Of a DNA stretch of 64,000 nt, positions 43,777-51,977 are shown one piece after another. The notes under the pieces are model-generated. The model did not search any database. It was not told where the DNA came from and was given only the letters and a program-made list of their open reading frames with translations. The translations under genes and the position numbers were made by a program. Origin of the DNA: Labedella populi (GTDB taxonomy: Bacteria; Actinomycetota; Actinomycetes; Actinomycetales; Microbacteriaceae); the NCBI RefSeq assembly GCF_004078655.1, contig NZ_RZNC01000002.1:434001-498000 (forward strand). Direction: 5' to 3'. How positions within the stretch are numbered: position 1 is the stretch's first letter; every line of letters begins with the position of its first letter.

Positions 43777-44247
43777 ATGGCCAAGGACACGAGGGAACCG
43801 CGCGTTCCGGTGCGCAGTTCGCCCGGTGCGGTGTGGCTGCGGGGGATTCGGTTCTCGGGTTTCTCCCTCCTCCTGATGGGGCTGCTCGTCCTCGGCGTCG
43901 TGGTCCTCGCCCCCAACATCACCGCCTTCGTCGAGCAGCGCCAGCAGATCGCCGATCTCAACGCACAGCTCTCCCAGGACCAGGCGACCGTCGATCGCCT
44001 CACGAGCGAACGCGAGCGGTGGGACGACTCGACTTTCGTCATGACGCAAGCGCGCGAGCGCTTCTTCTACGTCAATCCCGGCGAGGTGAGCTTCCTCATC
44101 ATCAACGACCTCGACGAGGCGGTCCTCGCGGACGTGGAGGAGCCCGTGAGTGACGAGCTCACGACGACCGACACCGACTGGACCCTGGCCCTCCTCGCCT
44201 CCCTCGTGACCACCGCGTACGCCGACGAGGTGACCGCTCCCGAGTGA
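43777..44247 (+). CDS. FtsB/DivIC-like septum formation initiator family protein
   Basis: 156 aa. One transmembrane helix (about residues 29-50) is followed by an extracytoplasmic coiled coil (about 52-88, with EQRQQIADLNAQLSQDQATVDRL) and the short FtsB-type element ARERFFYVNPGEVSF near 97-111. These proteins link early and late division proteins in the divisome. The acidic/Thr C-terminal tail is poorly conserved. Position directly after eno is the classic location. The ATG at 43777 is preceded by GAAGGAGG formed by the last repeat unit of the array. Confidence 0.92.
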   Translation: MAKDTREPRVPVRSSPGAVWLRGIRFSGFSLLLMGLLVLGVVVLAPNITAFVEQRQQIADLNAQLSQDQATVDRLTSERERWDDSTFVMTQARERFFYVNPGEVSFLIINDLDEAVLADVEEPVSDELTTTDTDWTLALLASLVTTAYADEVTAPE

Positions 44248-44275
44248 GCGAGAACCGGACCGTCGACGACTGCGG

Positions 44276-44281
44276 GATAAT
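44276..44281 (+). promoter_or_regulatory. -10 element for the DUF501 gene (leaderless)
   Basis: GATAAT, 6 nt before the ATG at 44288. Near-consensus. Confidence 0.5.
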
Positions 44282-44287
44282 CGGGAG

Positions 44288-44827
44288 ATGACTTCCAGCA
44301 GGACCGACGGCTCCCGGCCCCTCGGCATCGGCGAACCCGCGAGCGACGAGGATCTCCGCGTCCTGCGCTCCCAGCTCGGGCGTCCCGCGCGCGGCGTTCT
44401 CGGCATCGCCGCTCGGTGTGTGTGCGGCCGTCCGACCGTCGTCGTGACGGCGCCCCGCCTCCCGGACGGCACACCGTTCCCGACCTTCTACTACCTCACT
44501 CATCCCGCCGCGACGGCGGCGATGTCGGCGCTCGAGGCCACGCAGGTCATGCCCGAACTCGCGGCACTCCTCGAGGATCCCGCCGTGTCGTCGCAGTACA
44601 CGGCCGCTCACGAGCAGTACCTCGCCGATCGCGAGTCCGTCGATGTCGTCCCGGAGATCGCGGGCTTCTCTGCGGGAGGGATGCCCTCCCGCGTCAAGTG
44701 CCTTCACGCCCTCGCGGCGCACGCCCTCGCCGCGGGTCACGGCGTCAACCCGATCGGCGACATGGCCCTGGAGCGATCGACGTGGAGCCCCACGCGCTGC
44801 CAGTGCGTGGTCGACGACGCGGACTGA
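44288..44827 (+). CDS. DUF501 domain-containing protein
   Basis: 179-aa soluble protein of a conserved family of unknown function, usually found after ftsB in actinobacteria. Features: VLRSQLGRPARGVLGIAARC near residue 25, a CRCG-like CVCGRPTVVVTAPRL near 45, FPTFYYLTHPAATAAMSALEA near 64-84, and GMPSRVKCLHALAAHALAAG near 130, with C-terminal Cys residues (RCQC). The several conserved cysteines and His could bind a metal, which is speculative. No signal peptide. Confidence 0.9.
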   Translation: MTSSRTDGSRPLGIGEPASDEDLRVLRSQLGRPARGVLGIAARCVCGRPTVVVTAPRLPDGTPFPTFYYLTHPAATAAMSALEATQVMPELAALLEDPAVSSQYTAAHEQYLADRESVDVVPEIAGFSAGGMPSRVKCLHALAAHALAAGHGVNPIGDMALERSTWSPTRCQCVVDDAD

Positions 44828-44995
44828 CGCAGCGACGAACGACACGGGTCGGCGTGAATCTGCTGTGAATCCGGCTGATAGACTCGATCCGCTCGGTGTC
44901 GTCGGAGCCACCCGGCCTTGCTCGCGGGCGGCCTGCAAGTACATCATCTGATCGAGTCAAGACACACAACACTCACGTGTAGGAGAGCATTCACC

Positions 44996-46555
44996 GTGCC
45001 CAAGATCCTCATCGTCGGCGGCGGCTACGCCGGTTTTTACACCGCATGGAAGCTGGAGAAGCAGCTTCGACCCGGTGAAGCCGACGTCACGATCGTCGAC
45101 CCCCTTCCGTACATGACGTACCAGCCGTTCCTCCCCGAGGTCGCGGCCGGATCGATCGAGGGGCGCCACGCGGTCGTCGCGCTGCGGCGTCACCTCAAGA
45201 AGACCGAGGTCATCACCGCCAAGGTCACGGCGATCAACCACGCCGAGAAGAAGGCGACGATCACTCCAGAGCTCGGTGACGCGTGGGAGTTCGACTACGA
45301 CATCGTCGTCGTCACCGGCGGTGCCGTCTCGCGGACCTTCCCGATCCCGGGCATCGCCGAGAACGCGATCGGCCTCAAGACGATCGAGGAGGCCGTCGCG
45401 ATCCGCGACCGTATCCTCGCGAACTTCGATCGTGCCGCGACGCTTCCGGCCGGCCCCGAGCGCGACCGGCTCCTCACCGTCGTCGTGGTCGGTGGCGGTT
45501 TCGCGGGCATCGAGGTGTTCGCCGAGCTGCGCTCGTTCGCGTCCGCTCTGCTCTCGTCGTACCCGCAGATCTCCTTCGACGACGTGCACTTCCACCTGAT
45601 CGAGGCGATGGGCCGGATCATGCCGGAGGTCTCGCTTCCCACGAGCCACTGGGTGCTCAAGAACCTCGCCGAGCGCGGGGCGCTCGTGCACCTCGACACC
45701 CAGCTGCAGTCGGCCGTGGACGGCAAGATCGAGCTGTCGACGGGTGAGAGCTTCGAGTCCGACCTCATCATCTGGACCGCCGGTGTCATGGCGAACCCCC
45801 AGATCGTGCGCAACAGCGACCTCCCGGTCGAAGAGCGCGGTCGCATCAAGGTCCGTACCGATCTGCGCGTCGGTGACGATGACACGATCGTGCCCGACGC
45901 CTGGGGCGCCGGTGACATCTCGGCGATCAAGGACCTGAGCGGCGGAGGGGTCGGCGGGTACTGCGTCCCCAACGCCCAGCACGCCGTCCGGCAGGGCAAG
46001 CTGCTCGCGAAGAACCTCGTCGCGACGCTCCGCGGCGAGGACCCGAAGAACTACCTGCACAAGAATCTCGGAGCGGTCGCGGGACTCGGCCTCGGTATCG
46101 GGGTCTTCCAGTCCGGCAAGATCGCGATCAAGGGCCTGCCCGCCTGGGTCGCCCACCGCGGCTACCACGGTCTCGCGATGCCGAGCTGGGAGCGCAAGTT
46201 CCGTGTCGTGTGGGGCTGGTGGAACAACCTCTGGCTCGGACGCGACATCGTCGGCATCGAGGCCCGTGAGCACCCCCGCGCGGTGTTCGAGCAGTTCGCC
46301 GCCCGCCCGAAGCCGCCGGCAGCGGAGGCGCCCGCGGTCGTCGAGGAGAAGAAGCCCGCCGCCGAGCCCGCCGCCCCGGCTGCTGCCGCCGAGGAGAAGA
46401 AGCCCGCGCGGAAGCCCGCCGCCCGGAAGACCCCGGCGAAGAAGCCCACCGCGGCTCCGGCGCCGACGGACGAGCCGTCGGGTGCAGACCCGGCCGAGTC
46501 CTACGGAGGCGCTGCCGAGGGAACCGACTCCAAGCCGGTGTCGGCCGACAAGTAG
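44996..46555 (+). CDS. type II NADH:quinone oxidoreductase (NDH-2) with a Lys/Ala/Pro-rich C-terminal tail
   Basis: 519 aa. Two Rossmann motifs, VGGGYAGFYTAWKLE (FAD, about residues 7-21) and VVVGGGFAGIEVFAEL (NADH, about 163-178), and the quinone-site region with VPNAQHAVRQGKLLAKN near 322 define NDH-2, a single-subunit peripheral membrane NADH dehydrogenase. From about residue 437 the protein ends in an 83-aa low-complexity tail rich in Ala, Pro, Lys and Glu (AEEKKPARKPAARKTPAKK), like histone-like linker tails and not part of the usual enzyme. The GTG at 44996 has an AGGAGAG ribosome binding site. A 20-bp terminator follows. Confidence 0.93.
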   Translation: MPKILIVGGGYAGFYTAWKLEKQLRPGEADVTIVDPLPYMTYQPFLPEVAAGSIEGRHAVVALRRHLKKTEVITAKVTAINHAEKKATITPELGDAWEFDYDIVVVTGGAVSRTFPIPGIAENAIGLKTIEEAVAIRDRILANFDRAATLPAGPERDRLLTVVVVGGGFAGIEVFAELRSFASALLSSYPQISFDDVHFHLIEAMGRIMPEVSLPTSHWVLKNLAERGALVHLDTQLQSAVDGKIELSTGESFESDLIIWTAGVMANPQIVRNSDLPVEERGRIKVRTDLRVGDDDTIVPDAWGAGDISAIKDLSGGGVGGYCVPNAQHAVRQGKLLAKNLVATLRGEDPKNYLHKNLGAVAGLGLGIGVFQSGKIAIKGLPAWVAHRGYHGLAMPSWERKFRVVWGWWNNLWLGRDIVGIEAREHPRAVFEQFAARPKPPAAEAPAVVEEKKPAAEPAAPAAAAEEKKPARKPAARKTPAKKPTAAPAPTDEPSGADPAESYGGAAEGTDSKPVSADK

Positions 46556-46564
46556 TCACTCGAG

Positions 46565-46609
46565 AACGACGAGGGGACCGGGTCTTTGTGACCCGGTCCC
46601 CTCGTCGTT
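46565..46609 (+). terminator. strong rho-independent terminator after the NDH-2 gene
   Basis: Perfect 20-bp stem: AACGACGAGGGGACCGGGTC with its exact complement across a TTTGT loop. A short TTT closes the stem. It is the strongest hairpin in the window. Confidence 0.93.
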
Positions 46610-46719
46610 TGCGCGTTCTGTCGTCGTCTCCCCGCGCGGTCGCACGCTCCTCGCTAGTCTGGAGTCGGCCGGCAGACCACCGGATCCCGAGCAGGCCGTG
46701 CGGACGTGTGCCCGGGCCA

Positions 46720-46793
46720 GCCCCCGTAGCCCAATCGGCAGAGGCAGGCGACTTAAAATCGCCTCAGTCTGGGTTCGAATCCCAGCGGGGGCA
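46720..46793 (+). tRNA. tRNA with anticodon TAA (tRNA-Leu by codon), short variable arm
   Basis: 74-nt cloverleaf. Acceptor GCCCCCG/CGGGGGC with discriminator A. Anticodon stem GGCGA/TCGCC with loop CTTAAAA, giving anticodon TAA. T arm CTGGG-TTCGAAT-CCCAG. The variable region is only TCAGT (5 nt), whereas bacterial tRNA-Leu normally has a long class II arm. CCA is not encoded. It would decode UUA, a very rare codon here. Confidence 0.9.
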
Positions 46794-46835
46794 CGAGTGT
46801 GAGCGATGGCACGAGCATCGAGCGGCTGCCCGGAT

Positions 46836-49088
46836 TCAGTCTTCGCGTGTGAGTTCCGGTGCGACGACGCGACGCCAGATCCACACCGACAGGAACAGTG
46901 CGCAGCAGCCGACGACGCCCGTGACGCCGATTGCGGCGACGGCGTCGGCGGCCTCGGGTGAGCGCGACCCGAGGAGACTGATCTCGAGCGCGACGACCAG
47001 CACAGCGAGCGCGAGCCACCCGATCCGGGACGCGGCCCAGAGGCTCCGCCCCGTCGACGTGCCGAGCGGGATGAGCATGATGGTCGCGGAGCCGAGCGCC
47101 GCCGCCGTCAACACGTTGAGGGTCTCGACGACGAGGCTCGACGCGAAGCCCGGTTGCAGGGCAGGTGCCAGCAGGATGCCGGCTCCCCAGCCGAAAACGC
47201 CGAGGAGCGTGAGGCCGACGATGCGGGCTGCGGCGACGCGGCCTTCCGTCGCTCGACCGACGGCGGCGGCCGTCGAGGCCGTCACGACGAGCGCGAAGAG
47301 AGCCGGCGGGTCGAGGTCGAAGATCCGCGAGGCGGCAGCCGTTCCCGCGACGATGAGGAACCCGCGCGCATCGACGGCGATGTGAAGCCGGCCCCCGCCG
47401 AGCCACCGCGCGACGAGAGCCGGCACCACGACCGATACGAGCGCGACGACCGCCGTCGCCGTCACAGAGGCGAAGAGCAGCCGTGCGTACGCCGGCGTCC
47501 CGTCGACGGGACGCGAGAGGATCAGGATGCCGGCGACGGCGACGAGGGCGAACAGCACCGTCGTGGCCGAGGCGGACGTCGGGGATTCCGCTGCCCCATC
47601 CGACCGGGCGATGGGTGCCGTCGCCCGGTTACGACCCGTCAGGACGACGCGCCGCGCGGGCGCCCCGACCGGAGCGGCAGATGTTCCGCGGAGGTGCAGC
47701 AGGGCGCCGAGGGCGATCGTCGTCGCGATGAGCACGGCGAGGACGATCGCACGGAGACCGCCGATCCCGGGGCTCGAGGCGAGCAGGGACGACAGCGGTG
47801 TCGAGAACGGTGTCGTCGCGTCCCACGCATCGTTCTCCGGGGGAGCGGGGGGTGTCGGGCGCGGGACACCCGGGTCGGGGGGAGAAGCCGGGGATGCACC
47901 CTCGTCGAGGTCGTCGGGTGCATCGGGCACGTCGGGGGAGGGTGCCGCGCCGGGGGTGGAAGGGAGTGTCCGAGTGGGAGCCGTGGGAGACGGCGTCGGC
48001 GACCCGGGAGGAGCGGCCACGACGAGCGCGACGGCGTCGCTTCCCGAGCTCGAGTTGCCGGCGGCGTCCTTCTGGATCGCGACGACGCGGGCGTCACCGG
48101 TCGCGAGGGCCGTGGCGACGCAGGACCAACGGGCGGCGGAGACGATCGCCTGGCAGACCGAGGCCGAACCGACGAACACCGTCACGGTGGAGCCGTCCTC
48201 TCCGGTTCCCGCGAAGCGGACGTCACGGTCCGGCAGTGTGGAACCCGCGGTGGGAGCCGTGACGACGGGCGGAGCGGGCGCCGTGCGATCGAGCACCACA
48301 CGCATCGGTGCGGACGCGTCCGAGTGCACTCCGGGAGCGAACGGCGCCTCTTGTGTCGCCGTGAGGCTGTAGGCGCCGTCGGGCGCGGAACCCGTGAGGA
48401 GGCACGCCCAGGCACCCCCGGCGTCGGCCGTGAGGCTGCACGACTCGCCCGACGACGAGATCACGGAGACGACGGCCCCCGGGATGCCGGAGCCCCGGAT
48501 GAGACCGTTGACGGGGCGGGAGCCGTTCGAGGAGACGACGGGCGGAGGGACACTCGTGATGTGGATCGTTGTCACCACTCCGGCGGCGGATCCGTCGGCC
48601 AGGGTTCCCACGGCCCGGAGGGCGACGTCTCCGCCGATCGGCAGGGTGAGTCCTCCGCAGGAGAAGCTCGTGTCCGGACCGGCGTCGACAACGCACAGCC
48701 TCGTGCCGTCGCTCGTCTCGAGACGCACGCCGGAATCCGCGGGCTTCGTTCCGGACACCACCGTCCGCGCTGTGGTCACCGCTGAGCCGTCGGGCGGCGA
48801 CGTGATCGCGGGAGCGGCGGGCTGCGGCGCGCTCGGCGGCGCCGACGGTGTCGGCTCCGCCGAGGGGGTGGGCGCGGGATCGACGGAGGCGCGCTCGGCG
48901 GCGGCGGATGCAGGGGCGGACACGTGCGGGCCGCCGACGGACATGACTGCGACCACGAGGCCCGCGAGCGCGAGCATCACCCGCCGGGCGGAGACCGGGA
49001 CGGAGGCGCGGCCGAGCGGGGTTCGCGCCACCACCGACGTACCCACCGTGCGCCCGGCATCGCGCTTCGCCGCTTCCCTCGTTCCCAC
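46836..49088 (-). CDS. Ig-like-domain membrane protein of unknown function
   Basis: About 750 aa from GTG 49088. An ATG giving a start 37 residues later (VMLALAGLVV) is also possible. Signal-anchor-like hydrophobic stretch (about 38-63), then a Pro/Ser/Ala linker. Three bacterial Ig-like repeats follow (about 90-180, 182-270, 275-360), each with the PPxGSxxxxxxVxxSGT-type opening and paired Cys residues. Next comes a long Pro/Asp-rich spacer (about 365-430), and then about seven or eight C-terminal membrane helices (about 440-745). It probably displays adhesive or sugar-binding domains outside the cell on a polytopic membrane anchor. I cannot assign a substrate or partner. Confidence 0.75.
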   Translation of the reverse strand: MGTREAAKRDAGRTVGTSVVARTPLGRASVPVSARRVMLALAGLVVAVMSVGGPHVSAPASAAAERASVDPAPTPSAEPTPSAPPSAPQPAAPAITSPPDGSAVTTARTVVSGTKPADSGVRLETSDGTRLCVVDAGPDTSFSCGGLTLPIGGDVALRAVGTLADGSAAGVVTTIHITSVPPPVVSSNGSRPVNGLIRGSGIPGAVVSVISSSGESCSLTADAGGAWACLLTGSAPDGAYSLTATQEAPFAPGVHSDASAPMRVVLDRTAPAPPVVTAPTAGSTLPDRDVRFAGTGEDGSTVTVFVGSASVCQAIVSAARWSCVATALATGDARVVAIQKDAAGNSSSGSDAVALVVAAPPGSPTPSPTAPTRTLPSTPGAAPSPDVPDAPDDLDEGASPASPPDPGVPRPTPPAPPENDAWDATTPFSTPLSSLLASSPGIGGLRAIVLAVLIATTIALGALLHLRGTSAAPVGAPARRVVLTGRNRATAPIARSDGAAESPTSASATTVLFALVAVAGILILSRPVDGTPAYARLLFASVTATAVVALVSVVVPALVARWLGGGRLHIAVDARGFLIVAGTAAASRIFDLDPPALFALVVTASTAAAVGRATEGRVAAARIVGLTLLGVFGWGAGILLAPALQPGFASSLVVETLNVLTAAALGSATIMLIPLGTSTGRSLWAASRIGWLALAVLVVALEISLLGSRSPEAADAVAAIGVTGVVGCCALFLSVWIWRRVVAPELTRED

Positions 49089-49192
49089 CTCAGTCCTGTC
49101 TAGGCGGACCGTGCCGCGAGGTCAAGGACCCGCGCCGCATCGGGATGCACTGTTCACCTCGGCGGCGCTAGGGTGAGCGGGACGGAGGACGT

Positions 49193-50455
49193 ATGCCGAT
49201 ATCCCTCGAGATCAGCGGTCGAGCGACCATCGCTCGTGCGCCGTGGCGCGACGCCGGAGCCTTCTGGAGTGCGATCGGTGCGGCGACCGCCGAGTCTGAC
49301 GCGCCGGTCGGAGTCCTCCACGCCGACGCCCTGCGGTTCAACGCGCACGACATCGTGCGTCGCGCGGCCGGGAAACCGGTCCGGATCGCGACGAAGTCTC
49401 TGCGGGTCAGGGCCGTGATCGAGTCCCTTCTCGAGCTCGACGGCTTCTCCGGGGTCCTCGCCTACACGCTCGCCGAGGCGCTGTGGTTGTCGGAGGGCAT
49501 CGACGATGTCGTCGTCGGCTACCCGACGGCGGATCGAGGCGCGATCGAGCGGCTCGTCCGGTCGCCAGAGGCGGCGTCACGCGTGACACTCATGATCGAC
49601 AGCGCGGAGCACCTCGACCTGATCGACGCCGTGCGCCGCCCGGGCGACCGGGAGGCGGTGCGGATCTGCGTGGAGCTCGACGCGTCCTGGCGCTCGCGCG
49701 GCCCGCTCGGCACGGTGGGGGTGCATCGCTCGCCGCTCCACGGGCCCGACGAACTCGAGAGCGTCGCACGCGCCGTCGTGGACCGCCCGGGCTTCGTGCT
49801 CGTCGGAGTCATGTCGTACGAGGCCCAAATCGCGGGCGTCGCGGACCGAGCCGGGCGTGCAGCGTACAACAGCACGGTCGCGTTCATGCAGAGGCGCTCC
49901 ATGGCCGAGCTCGTCGAACGGCGGGGAGCAGCCGTCGCTCGCGTCCGTCGTCTCGCCGACCTCGAGTTCGTGAACGCGGGCGGCACAGGATCCCTCGAAC
50001 GAACGACGCGGGACGAGTCGGTCACAGAGCTCGCCGCGGGCAGTGGCGTCTTCGCCGGGCACCTGTTCGACGGGTACGGACACTTCGCACCGGCGCCCGC
50101 CGCGGGTTTCGGGCTGACGGTCGTGCGCCGACCGGAGCCGGACGTCGCAACCGTCCTCGGGGGTGGTTTTGTCGCCTCGGGTCCCCCCGGCATCGACAGG
50201 CTCCCTCTGCCGGTGTCCCCGAGCGGACTGCGTTTCATCCCTCGGGAATCGGCCGGGGAGGTCCAGACTCCCTTACGTGGCGACGCCGCTCGGTCTCTGC
50301 GCATCGGGGACCGGGTCTGGTTCCGTCATGCGAAATCGGGTGAGCTGTCCGAGCGGATCGAGCGATTCCTCGTCGTCGACTCCGCCGCCGACGGTTCCGC
50401 GAGCGTCGTGGACGAGCTCGCGACCTATCGGGGCGAGGGGCGGAGTTTCGTATGA
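49193..50455 (+). CDS. alanine-racemase-fold amino acid deaminase/aldolase (D-threonine aldolase / D-serine dehydratase family)
   Basis: 420 aa. Fold-type III PLP enzyme: RIATKSLR supplies the PLP lysine (about Lys68), FSGVLAYTLAEALWL follows, then the TIM-barrel strands and a C-terminal beta-domain (about 290-420) with FVNAGGTGSLERT and the GDRVWFRHAKSGELSERI stretch like D-threonine aldolases and D-serine dehydratases. The exact amino acid is not readable. A GGAGGA ribosome binding site precedes the ATG at 49193. A TAGGGT hexamer at 49169-49174 could be its -10. Upstream partner of an aldonolactone oxidase. Confidence 0.85.
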   Translation: MPISLEISGRATIARAPWRDAGAFWSAIGAATAESDAPVGVLHADALRFNAHDIVRRAAGKPVRIATKSLRVRAVIESLLELDGFSGVLAYTLAEALWLSEGIDDVVVGYPTADRGAIERLVRSPEAASRVTLMIDSAEHLDLIDAVRRPGDREAVRICVELDASWRSRGPLGTVGVHRSPLHGPDELESVARAVVDRPGFVLVGVMSYEAQIAGVADRAGRAAYNSTVAFMQRRSMAELVERRGAAVARVRRLADLEFVNAGGTGSLERTTRDESVTELAAGSGVFAGHLFDGYGHFAPAPAAGFGLTVVRRPEPDVATVLGGGFVASGPPGIDRLPLPVSPSGLRFIPRESAGEVQTPLRGDAARSLRIGDRVWFRHAKSGELSERIERFLVVDSAADGSASVVDELATYRGEGRSFV

Positions 50456-50514
50456 CGGTGTCCGGACCGACCACACGTCGGGCGGGTCTTGGGCCGTGGG
50501 GGAAGAGCATATGA
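50452..50514 (+). CDS. 20-aa mini-ORF bridging two genes (possible coupling element)
   Basis: MTVSGPTTRRAGLGPWGKSI. Its ATG overlaps the stop of the upstream gene (ATGA) and its TGA overlaps the ATG of the downstream oxidase (ATGA). A ribosome ending the first gene could re-initiate here and again at the oxidase. It may be chance, but the double ATGA with no other gap is striking. Confidence 0.4.
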   Translation: MTVSGPTTRRAGLGPWGKSI

Positions 50515-51824
50515 CGGCGACCGGAGCGGTGTGGCGGAACTGGGCGCGCACGGAGACCGCGCGACCCATCCGGGTGGAACGTCCGTCGAGCGCCGGCGCG
50601 GTCCAGCGGGCCGTCCGGGCCGCCGCGGCGTCGGGCCTGCCCATCAAGGCGGCGGGGGCCGGGCACAGCTTCACCGGCATCGCCGTCGCGATCGGGGTCC
50701 TCCTCGAACTCGACGACCTGTCGGGACTCGTCGCCGTCGATCGTGACCGCCGGTACGCGACGATCCTCGCCGGCACCCGACTGTCGGACGTGTCACGGTT
50801 GATCGCCGGTCACGGACTGGCCCTGCAGAACCTCGGAGACATCGACCGCCAGACCATCGCGGGGGCGATCTCCACGGGGACCCACGGCACGGGGATCGCT
50901 TACCCCGGACTCGCTGGACGCGTCCGAGCCGTGACCGTCGTGACGGGTGACGGGTCACTCCGGCACATCTCGGAGGAGGACTCGCCCGAGCTGTTGCCCG
51001 CGATCGCGCTCGGCCTCGGTGCCCTCGGAGTCATCGTCGACATCACGATCGAGTGCGTCGACGCGTTCGTCCTGAGAGCGGTCGAGACCCCGGAGCCGTA
51101 CGCGGAGACCGTTCACGCCGCCGAGGCCCGCGCACGGGTGAGTGACCACTTCGAGTTCTACTGGTTCCCCCACACCGACGTCGCACTGACGAAGACGAAC
51201 ACGCGGCTGCCGTCGACGAGCCGACGGGCCCCCCTCCCGCGCGTCCGCCGGTGGGTCGACGACGATCTGATGGCGAACGGTCTGTACCGAGCGGCCTGTG
51301 CGACCGGTGCCGTGGTGCCGGTCATGGTCCCGCCCCTCAATAGGGCGGCGACGCGGCTCACCGGCTCCCGGCGCTTCACCGATCATTCGCACCGCGTCTT
51401 CACGACTCCGCGCTCGGTGCGCTTCGCCGAGATGGAGTACGCCGTTCCGGTGGGAGAGCTCGCCGCGGTTCTCGACGAGATCCGCCGCCTCATCGACGCG
51501 GAGGGTTGGCGGATCTCGTTCCCGGTCGAGGTGCGCTTCGCCGCCGAGGACGACGTGTGGCTCTCCACGGCGTCGGGGCGGGAGTCCGCCTACATCGCCG
51601 TGCACCGCTACTATCGCGACGCCCATGAGGACTACTTCCGTGCCGTCGGCGAGATCGCAGGGCGCCACGGGGGGCGACCGCACTGGGGCAAGATCCATTA
51701 CCTCGGCGCCCAGGAGATCCGCTCGCTCTACCCGCGCTTCGACGAGTTCCTCGCCGTCCGCGAGCAGTTCGATCCCCAGCGGCTCTTCGCGAACCCGTAC
51801 CTCGACCGGGTCCTCGGTCCGTGA
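50511..51824 (+). CDS. D-arabinono-1,4-lactone oxidase / aldonolactone oxidase family FAD enzyme
   Basis: 437 aa. N-terminal FAD-binding PCMH domain with AAGAGHSFTGIAVA, where His52 of GHSF is the position that carries covalent FAD in relatives, and an ISTGTHGTG loop near 120. C-terminal ALO domain with the catalytic PHWGKIH motif (His about 391) and the FDPQRLFANPYL ending. Family members oxidise aldonolactones or sugar alcohols (for example alditol or gulonolactone). The substrate here is unknown. The start ATG 50511 lies at the end of the mini-ORF. A GTG 15 bp earlier is also in frame. Confidence 0.9.
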   Translation: MTATGAVWRNWARTETARPIRVERPSSAGAVQRAVRAAAASGLPIKAAGAGHSFTGIAVAIGVLLELDDLSGLVAVDRDRRYATILAGTRLSDVSRLIAGHGLALQNLGDIDRQTIAGAISTGTHGTGIAYPGLAGRVRAVTVVTGDGSLRHISEEDSPELLPAIALGLGALGVIVDITIECVDAFVLRAVETPEPYAETVHAAEARARVSDHFEFYWFPHTDVALTKTNTRLPSTSRRAPLPRVRRWVDDDLMANGLYRAACATGAVVPVMVPPLNRAATRLTGSRRFTDHSHRVFTTPRSVRFAEMEYAVPVGELAAVLDEIRRLIDAEGWRISFPVEVRFAAEDDVWLSTASGRESAYIAVHRYYRDAHEDYFRAVGEIAGRHGGRPHWGKIHYLGAQEIRSLYPRFDEFLAVREQFDPQRLFANPYLDRVLGP

Positions 51825-51845
51825 CCGGCCTGTCCAGAGCCCAAA

Positions 51846-51870
51846 TGAGCCGTGAGCCGTGAGCCGTGAG
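51846..51870. repeat. 7-bp tandem repeat after the oxidase gene
   Basis: TGAGCCG repeated three times, ending in a fourth partial unit (TGAGCTCG). Non-coding gap before lemA. Confidence 0.7.
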
Positions 51871-51915
51871 CTCGACCCCTCGCCCATCGCACGGGGCACC
51901 GTGAGGAGCACGACG

Positions 51916-51921
51916 TAGACT
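51916..51921 (+). promoter_or_regulatory. -10 element candidate for lemA
   Basis: TAGACT, 57 nt before the lemA ATG. It would give a leader of about 50 nt containing a GAGGGGAAG ribosome binding site. Confidence 0.4.
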
Positions 51922-51977
51922 TGAAGGACCAGCCGCGTGGAGAGTGAGCGGCTCACGACAATGAGGGGAAGCCGCTC

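Noticed and set aside
43655-43876. ORF of 73 codons made of RTTNQ repeats overlapping ftsB
   Set aside because: Its length is explained by the 15-bp period avoiding stops; its tail is an out-of-frame reading of ftsB and it has no ribosome binding site.
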